A DNA stretch of 9,803 nt from positions 1-9,803 of the forward strand of contig USLE01000027.1 in the NCBI GenBank assembly GCA_900555465.1, given 5' to 3'. Origin of the DNA: an uncultured Butyricicoccus sp. Its GTDB lineage: Bacteria; Bacillota; Clostridia; Oscillospirales; Butyricicoccaceae. Below the pieces are notes generated by a model. The model worked only from the letters and a program-made list of their open reading frames with translations, ran no database searches and was not told the origin of the DNA. A program made the position numbers and the translations under genes. This document shows, in pieces, positions 5,458 to 9,803 of the stretch; the stretch's first letter is position 1, and each line of letters starts with the position of its first letter.

Positions 5458-6420
5458 ATGCAAAGCGGGCGCTTATTTGAGATTCTATACATCCTGCTCG
5501 AGCGCGGCGGGGCGACAGTCGGCGAGCTGGCGGACCAGCTCGAGGTATCCGAGCGCACCATCCGCCGCGACATCGACGCGCTTTCCGCCGCCGGCGTGCC
5601 GGTTTACGCCGCGCGCGGGCGGCGGGGCGGGGTGCGGCTGCTGGACGGTTTCGTGCTGTCCAAATCCCTGCTCAGCGCGCGCGAGCAGGATGAGATATTG
5701 TACGCCCTGCAAAGCCTGCGCGCCACCGGCGCGGGCCAGGACGGCGCGCTGCTCACGCGGCTGTCCGCGCTGTTCCGCCGCGAGGCGGTGGACTGGATCG
5801 ACGCGGATTTTTCCGACTGGGGCGACGCGGGCGAGCGGCGCGCGCTGTTCGACCAGCTCAAGGCGGCGATCCTGGAACACCGTGTGCTGGCCTTTGACTA
5901 TTACGGTCAGAACGGACAGGCCACGCACCGTACGGCCGAGCCGGTCAAGCTGCGGTTCAAAGGCATCTCGTGGTATTTGCAGGCGTGGTGCCGGGAGAAA
6001 CAGGGGTTCCGCACCTTTGAGCTGTCCCGCATGGAGCATGTGGCGCTGCTGGAGGAACAGTTCGCGCCGCGCGAAGCGCCGCCGGCGCTTGACGGTGCGG
6101 GCGCGGTATCCGTCCCGACCACAGGGATCGTGGTGCGGTTTTCGCCGGTCGTGGCGTTCCGCGTGTACGACGAGTTTGACCGCGCCAATATCGCGCCCCA
6201 GCCGGACGGCTCGCTGATCGTGCGGACCGAGTGGCCGGTCGGTGCGTGGGGCGCGGGGTATCTGCTGTCCTACGGCTCATACGCGGAGATCCTGCACCCG
6301 CCCGCACTGCGCCGCCATGTTTCCGAGGAGGCAAAAAAGATTGCCGATCTGTATCAAAATGCGGACGGGCGGTGTCCGGTATCCGATGCTACAATGGAGG
6401 CATCAAAACCGAAAGGATGA
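5458..6420 (+). CDS. WYL-domain (DeoR-like HTH) transcriptional regulator
   Basis: A 320-residue regulator of standard size. Residues 1-60 form a winged helix-turn-helix (VGELADQLEVSERTIRRDI at 21-39, then a Gly/Arg-rich wing). Residues about 129-200 form the WYL domain, and its namesake triad Trp-Tyr-Leu is visible at 172-174 within SWYLQAWCRE. The C-terminal part (about 220-305) fits the WCX extension. WYL domains bind ligands (nucleotides, RNA or small molecules in cases studied); the ligand here is unknown. ATG 5458 follows a G-rich ribosome binding site (5444-5454). The stop TGA (6418-6420) is 5 bases before the next gene's ATG (6426), so they form an operon. The dyad before the gene suggests autoregulation. 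Confidence 0.93.
   Translation: MQSGRLFEILYILLERGGATVGELADQLEVSERTIRRDIDALSAAGVPVYAARGRRGGVRLLDGFVLSKSLLSAREQDEILYALQSLRATGAGQDGALLTRLSALFRREAVDWIDADFSDWGDAGERRALFDQLKAAILEHRVLAFDYYGQNGQATHRTAEPVKLRFKGISWYLQAWCREKQGFRTFELSRMEHVALLEEQFAPREAPPALDGAGAVSVPTTGIVVRFSPVVAFRVYDEFDRANIAPQPDGSLIVRTEWPVGAWGAGYLLSYGSYAEILHPPALRRHVSEEAKKIADLYQNADGRCPVSDATMEASKPKG
6357..6395 (+). promoter_or_regulatory. Second copy of the WYL-promoter motif, inside the end of the WYL gene
   Basis: TGTCCGGT (6373-6380) and TGCTACAAT (6387-6395), followed by GGAG, repeat the arrangement TGTCCGGT ... TGCTATACT GGAG found before the WYL gene (5413-5438), with a gap one base longer. The TACAAT with TG extension could be an internal promoter for the GyrI-like gene. 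The left dyad arm is degenerate (6357-6367, 7 of 11 matches to the first site). The eight-base core also occurs by chance in coding sequence (4908-4915), so this is tentative. Confidence 0.4.
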
Positions 6421-6425
6421 ACGTT

Positions 6426-7118
6426 ATGCTGCAATATGAGATGGTCACGCTGCCTGAGAAACAGGTGGTCGGGCTGAAAATCCGCACCGGGAACGCCGAC
6501 CCGGCCTGTTCGGACAAGATCGGCGGGCTGTGGGGGCGGTTTATGGCAACCGATGCCTATCGGGAGCGGATGCAGAAAGACCCGGGCACCCCCTGCTATG
6601 GGCTGTATACGGGCTACGGCTGGGACGACGGGAGTTATGACGCCCTTGTCGCGTACGAGAGCGAAACCTGTCCGGAGGGCTTTGCTGCGGTCACGATCCC
6701 GGCAGGGGAATACGCGAAGTTCCATTTTCACGGCGATATCCGGGAAGCCCCCATGCGGGCGTGGGCTGAAATCTGGTCCATGCCGCTGCCGCGGGCATAT
6801 GGCGTGGACTTTGAGGAATACCGCAATTATGAGGACGGCAGCGCGGATATCGATATCTATATCGGCATGGCGGATATCTGCCAGTCGTGCGGCATGCCGA
6901 TGGTGAAGCCTGCCGACCGCGGCACGGAGGCGGACGGCACGGAGAGCCATACCTACTGCACCTACTGTTACCAGAACGGCGCGTTCACCTATGACGCGAC
7001 GATGGAGGAGCAGATCGAACATAACTTAAACTGTGCGCCCGAATTCTACAGCGACCGCGAGCGGGCACGCGAGCAGATGCGGGAATACTTCCCGACGCTC
7101 AGACGGTGGAAAAAGTAA
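6426..7118 (+). CDS. GyrI-like effector-binding domain protein with C-terminal zinc ribbon
   Basis: A 230-residue protein with two parts. Residues about 1-145 match the GyrI-like/AraC-type effector-binding fold (VTLPEKQVVGLKIRTGN, IGGLWGRF, YGLYTGY, then AVTIPAGEYAKFHFHGDI and the WAEIWSMPLP segment), a domain that binds small, often drug-like molecules. Residues about 150-190 form a putative zinc ribbon of the Zn_ribbon_2 kind (CQSCGMPM then YCTYCYQNGAF), with Cys152, Cys155, Cys178 and Cys181 as likely zinc ligands. There is no obvious DNA-binding domain. ATG 6426 has AAAGG about 9 bases upstream; an in-frame ATG at 6417 directly abuts that AAAGG and is less likely. It follows the WYL gene by 5 bases and probably shares its message. 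A role in sensing a compound for the WYL regulator is possible but not shown. Confidence 0.88.
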   Translation: MLQYEMVTLPEKQVVGLKIRTGNADPACSDKIGGLWGRFMATDAYRERMQKDPGTPCYGLYTGYGWDDGSYDALVAYESETCPEGFAAVTIPAGEYAKFHFHGDIREAPMRAWAEIWSMPLPRAYGVDFEEYRNYEDGSADIDIYIGMADICQSCGMPMVKPADRGTEADGTESHTYCTYCYQNGAFTYDATMEEQIEHNLNCAPEFYSDRERAREQMREYFPTLRRWKK

Positions 7119-7121
7119 CGC

Positions 7122-7148
7122 CGCCTGCGGCATCCCGCGCCGCAGGCG
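7122..7148. repeat. GC-rich hairpin 1 after the GyrI-like gene
   Basis: Perfect 10-base inverted repeat CGCCTGCGGC (7122-7131) / GCCGCAGGCG (7139-7148) with a 7-base loop, 3 bases after the stop codon at 7118. No T run follows, so it is more likely an mRNA-end stabiliser or part of a composite terminator than a terminator alone. Confidence 0.7.
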
Positions 7149-7158
7149 CGCATTAGAT

Positions 7159-7197
7159 GGAAAGCGGCGGCTGCGCGAAGCAAAACCGCCGTTTTCC
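7159..7197. repeat. Hairpin 2
   Basis: Twelve-base arms GGAAAGCGGCGG (7159-7170) and CCGCCGTTTTCC (7186-7197), with one G-T wobble pair on the plus strand and a 15-base loop. It is part of the hairpin series between the GyrI-like gene and gdhA. Confidence 0.65.
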
Positions 7198-7228
7198 AAA
7201 ATTCCGGGGGCGTGTACCTCGGAATTTT
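7198..7228. terminator. Hairpin 3, possible terminator
   Basis: AAAATTCCG (7198-7206) and CGGAATTTT (7220-7228) pair perfectly, and three further G-C/G-T pairs can extend the stem inward. The right arm ends in TTTT, so it may stop plus-strand transcription from the GyrI-like gene; on the other strand it would face gdhA. Confidence 0.5.
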
Positions 7229-7237
7229 AACAAACAG

Positions 7238-7277
7238 AAAAAACGCACCGGAACCAAAGTTTCCGGTGCGTTTTTTT
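7238..7277. terminator. Bidirectional intrinsic terminator between GyrI-like gene and gdhA
   Basis: Perfect 16-base arms AAAAAACGCACCGGAA (7238-7253) and TTCCGGTGCGTTTTTT (7261-7276) with a 7-base loop. Seven T residues follow on the plus strand, and the A run gives a T tract on the minus strand. It serves both convergent units. Confidence 0.92.
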
Positions 7278-7285
7278 CTGCAATA

Positions 7286-7314
7286 GGCATTCCCAGCCAA
7301 AGGCTGGCAATGCC
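7286..7314. repeat. Hairpin 5
   Basis: GGCATT (7286-7291) pairs with AATGCC (7309-7314) and CCAGCC (7293-7298) with GGCTGG (7302-7307); a single C-C mismatch separates the two blocks and the loop is AAA. No T run follows, so it is not a simple terminator. It lies in the 3' untranslated part of the gdhA message. Confidence 0.7.
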
Positions 7315-7320
7315 GGCCCT

Positions 7321-7345
7321 CGTTTGAGGCTGTACGCCTCAAACG
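7321..7345. repeat. Hairpin 6, directly after gdhA
   Basis: Perfect 10-base arms CGTTTGAGGC (7321-7330) and GCCTCAAACG (7336-7345) with the loop TGTAC, 7 bases past the gdhA stop. There is no T run. It may protect the 3' end of the gdhA message. Confidence 0.75.
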
Positions 7346-7352
7346 AAATTAA

Positions 7353-8762
<1,410 letters not shown>

Positions 8763-8789
8763 TTACATAGTTTGCGGTAGTGTGTAATT

Positions 8790-8818
8790 ATTATATAGTA
8801 TTTCTCAGCGGAACGCAA
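8790..8818 (-). promoter_or_regulatory. Sigma-A promoter of gdhA
   Basis: On the minus strand TTGCGT (8818-8813), a 17-base spacer and a perfect TATAAT (8795-8790). The predicted start near 8783 leaves a leader of about 87 bases with an A/T-only-centred inverted repeat (8729-8736 / 8744-8751) and then the ribosome binding site. The long leader leaves room for regulation, but I recognise no riboswitch. Confidence 0.8.
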
Positions 8819-8885
8819 TACTTTAGCGTGTTAAAAATATACATTTTTTTCTTTGGGAATGGGGATGGTAATTGGTAGTTTTACC

Positions 8886-8894
8886 TGATATAAT
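8886..8894 (+). promoter_or_regulatory. Extended -10 promoter of the alkyltransferase-like gene
   Basis: TGATATAAT, a TG-extended perfect TATAAT (8889-8894), without a clear -35. The predicted start near 8901 rules against the GTG at 8898 and fits ATG 8922. A small inverted repeat GGTAA (8867-8871) / TTACC (8881-8885) lies just upstream and could be an operator, though it is too short to be sure. Confidence 0.6.
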
Positions 8895-8921
8895 GAAGTG
8901 CGGAAGGGTGAAACTTGCAAA

Positions 8922-9239
8922 ATGAACGCTTTTGACAAAATTTATGCAGTCGTGCGGCGCATCCCGCGCGGCACGGTCGCGACCTATGGACAGGTCGCGC
9001 TGCTCGCCGGAAATCCGCACTGGGCGCGGGTGGTGGGCTATGCACTGCATGCCAATCCTGATCCGGAGGGCATCCCCTGTTACCGGGTGGTGACCCGGGA
9101 CGGCCGTACCTCCAAAGCATTTGCATTCGGCGGCGCGGATATGCAGCGTGCGCTGCTCGAGGCGGACGGCATCACGTTTCTGCCGGACGGCCGTGTGGAT
9201 ATGGCAAAGCACCGCTGGGAGGGCCTGCCGGGGGATTGA
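8922..9239 (+). CDS. MGMT / alkyltransferase-like family protein with PCYR motif
   Basis: A 105-residue protein made of the DNA-binding domain of O6-methylguanine-DNA methyltransferase alone, the small form of the family. Seen: the HTH entry TVATYGQVALLAGNP (18-32), the arginine finger region (Arg36 in WARVVGYALHANP) and the active-site region IPCYRVV (51-57) with Cys53 kept but the usual His of PCHR replaced by Tyr54. In MGMT the His helps activate the Cys, so the Tyr may weaken methyl transfer and leave a lesion-binding role, as in alkyltransferase-like (ATL) proteins, where the Cys itself is replaced. Similar PCYR forms may exist in Firmicutes, as I recall. ATG 8922 is chosen over GTG 8898, which lies before the predicted transcript start. 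The ribosome site (GGAAGGG, 8902-8908) is rather far away. Confidence 0.85.
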   Translation: MNAFDKIYAVVRRIPRGTVATYGQVALLAGNPHWARVVGYALHANPDPEGIPCYRVVTRDGRTSKAFAFGGADMQRALLEADGITFLPDGRVDMAKHRWEGLPGD

Positions 9240-9357
9240 TATGGCTAAGCTCACCGCGCGGGCGAGCGGGTGCTCCGGACGAGGACCGACAGGTCATTAT
9301 TGAAGGATTTGTACTTGAAACCGCAGTATCAGGCATAAAATGGGATGATTTGGCAGG
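9236..9357 (+). pseudogene. Possible remnant of an IS5-type transposase N-terminus
   Basis: The frame starting at 9236 can be read for 61 residues and overlaps the end of the alkyltransferase-like gene. Residues reading PDEDRQVIIEGFVLE then SGIKWDDLAG resemble the N-terminal domain of IS5-family transposases (DRQ-x-I-x-G ... TG-x-x-W-R-D-L-P). The rest of the frame is simply the hairpin at 9359-9396, and no transposase body, inverted repeats or target duplication is seen. Either an eroded insertion scar or a chance resemblance; it is not presented as a functional gene. Confidence 0.25.
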
Positions 9358-9358
9358 A

Positions 9359-9396
9359 CAGGGAGCCTTTTTGCGCAAACGCGGAAAGGCTCCCTG
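9359..9396. terminator. Hairpin, candidate terminator after the alkyltransferase-like gene
   Basis: Perfect 12-base arms CAGGGAGCCTTT (9359-9370) and AAAGGCTCCCTG (9385-9396) around a 14-base loop. Only a short T tract follows, so the terminator call is moderate. Apart from this and the possible remnant before it, the 265 bases between the alkyltransferase-like stop (9239) and the MarR start hold only the MarR promoter and operator. Confidence 0.55.
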
Positions 9397-9438
9397 CCTT
9401 TGCGCCGGATGCCAATTTTGAACTTTTTGTGAAGATCG

Positions 9439-9466
9439 TTGACAGGGCAGGGGTTTTGAGTATAAT
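9439..9466 (+). promoter_or_regulatory. Sigma-A promoter of the MarR-family gene
   Basis: A perfect TTGACA (9439-9444), a 16-base spacer and a perfect TATAAT (9461-9466). It is the strongest promoter in the window, and its predicted start, near 9473, lies inside the palindrome at 9468-9483. Confidence 0.9.
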
Positions 9467-9467
9467 G

Positions 9468-9483
9468 TGTTAGTGGACTAACA
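9468..9483 (+). promoter_or_regulatory. Palindromic MarR operator
   Basis: TGTTAGT (9468-9474) and ACTAACA (9477-9483) form a perfect 7-base inverted repeat around GG, placed over the predicted transcription start. This size, and TTAGT/ACTAA arms, are common for MarR-family binding sites. A further half-site, CTAACA, follows at 9493-9498. Binding would block transcription, so the gene is likely autorepressed. Confidence 0.75.
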
Positions 9484-9504
9484 GTAAGGAGGCTAACAAA
9501 AACG

Positions 9505-9803
9505 ATGCAGGAGCAGAGGATCGGCAGTGAGCTCGGCATGCTGAACAATTTGCTCAAGCGGCAGATGGCGTGCCAACCGCAGGGCGAGGAGATCAGCCAT
9601 GTGACCGGCATGCAGGGCATGATCATCCACTATCTGTCGGTCGCGGACGGCGACCGGTTCCAAAAGGATGTGGAGACCCAGTTCCGGTTCCGGCGTTCGA
9701 CGGCGACCGGCATTTTGCAGCTGATGGAGCAGCACGGGCTGCTGCGGCACGAGCCGGTGCCGCACGACGGGCGGCTCAAGCGGCTGGTGCTGACCGACAA
9801 GGC
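9505..9803 (+). CDS. MarR-family transcriptional regulator (C-terminus off window)
   Basis: Partial gene: 99 codons are present and the frame is open at the window end. The start is ATG 9505, with AAGGAGG (9486-9492) 12 bases upstream, a longer gap than usual, and no better start. Seen: a helical N-terminus (about 1-25), then the winged helix-turn-helix: a helix around TGMQGMIIHYLSVAD (34-48), the recognition helix RFRRSTATGILQLMEQHGLL (about 61-80) and the wing with HDGRLKRLVLTDK (87-99), matching the DxR wing of MarR proteins. These dimeric repressors respond to small molecules or oxidants and often control an adjacent efflux or ABC transporter, which here would lie beyond the window. A strong promoter and a palindrome over the start point to autorepression. 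Confidence 0.92.
   Translation, partial: MQEQRIGSELGMLNNLLKRQMACQPQGEEISHVTGMQGMIIHYLSVADGDRFQKDVETQFRFRRSTATGILQLMEQHGLLRHEPVPHDGRLKRLVLTDK

Noticed and set aside
9241..9303. ATG-started 20-codon peptide after the alkyltransferase-like gene
   Set aside because: Too short, no ribosome binding site, no motif, and it overlaps another weak frame.

Overview
The window looks like chromosomal DNA from a high-GC, probably spore-forming member of the Clostridia (Oscillospiraceae / Butyricicoccaceae type). The clues are GC-rich coding with strong AGGAGG-type ribosome binding sites and intrinsic terminators, an IspD/IspF (MEP) isoprenoid pathway, a CarD-family regulator, a DUF2975 + YozG-like regulator pair, a clostridial-type glutamate dehydrogenase, and an M23 + M50 protease pair resembling SpoIVFA/SpoIVFB. 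This is inference from gene content; no rRNA or tRNA is present to fix the taxonomy.

Layout. 1-1248 (minus): an ECF sigma factor followed by an overlapping membrane protein of DUF4179 anti-sigma type (cut by the window edge), with an ECF-like promoter upstream. 1317-2259 (plus): a DUF2975 membrane protein broken by one extra base in a G run, then an intact small YozG-like HTH regulator and a bidirectional terminator. 2271-3993 (minus): carD, a terminator hairpin, then ispD and ispF one base apart. 4034-5385 (minus): an M23 metallopeptidase-domain membrane protein directly followed by an M50 intramembrane protease, with a weak sigma-E-like promoter. 5397-7118 (plus): a WYL-domain regulator and a GyrI-like/zinc-ribbon protein; a dyad and extended -10 lie before the first gene and a similar motif lies before the second. 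7119-7352: a dense set of six hairpins, one a clear bidirectional terminator. 7353-8818 (minus): gdhA with a good promoter. 8886-9239 (plus): an MGMT-like protein with PCYR in place of PCHR. 9240-9438: no intact gene, a possible transposase remnant and a hairpin. 9439-9803 (plus): a MarR-family regulator with a strong promoter and a palindromic operator, cut by the window end.

How it works together. Most of the window is ordinary core metabolism (MEP pathway, glutamate dehydrogenase) mixed with small self-regulated units: sigma/anti-sigma, DUF2975/HTH, WYL/GyrI-like and MarR. I do not see a clearly new system. The best leads are the repeated operator/promoter motif of the WYL unit, the compact SpoIVFA/SpoIVFB-like pair, the frameshifted DUF2975 gene, the PCYR alkyltransferase-like protein and the hairpin cluster after gdhA.
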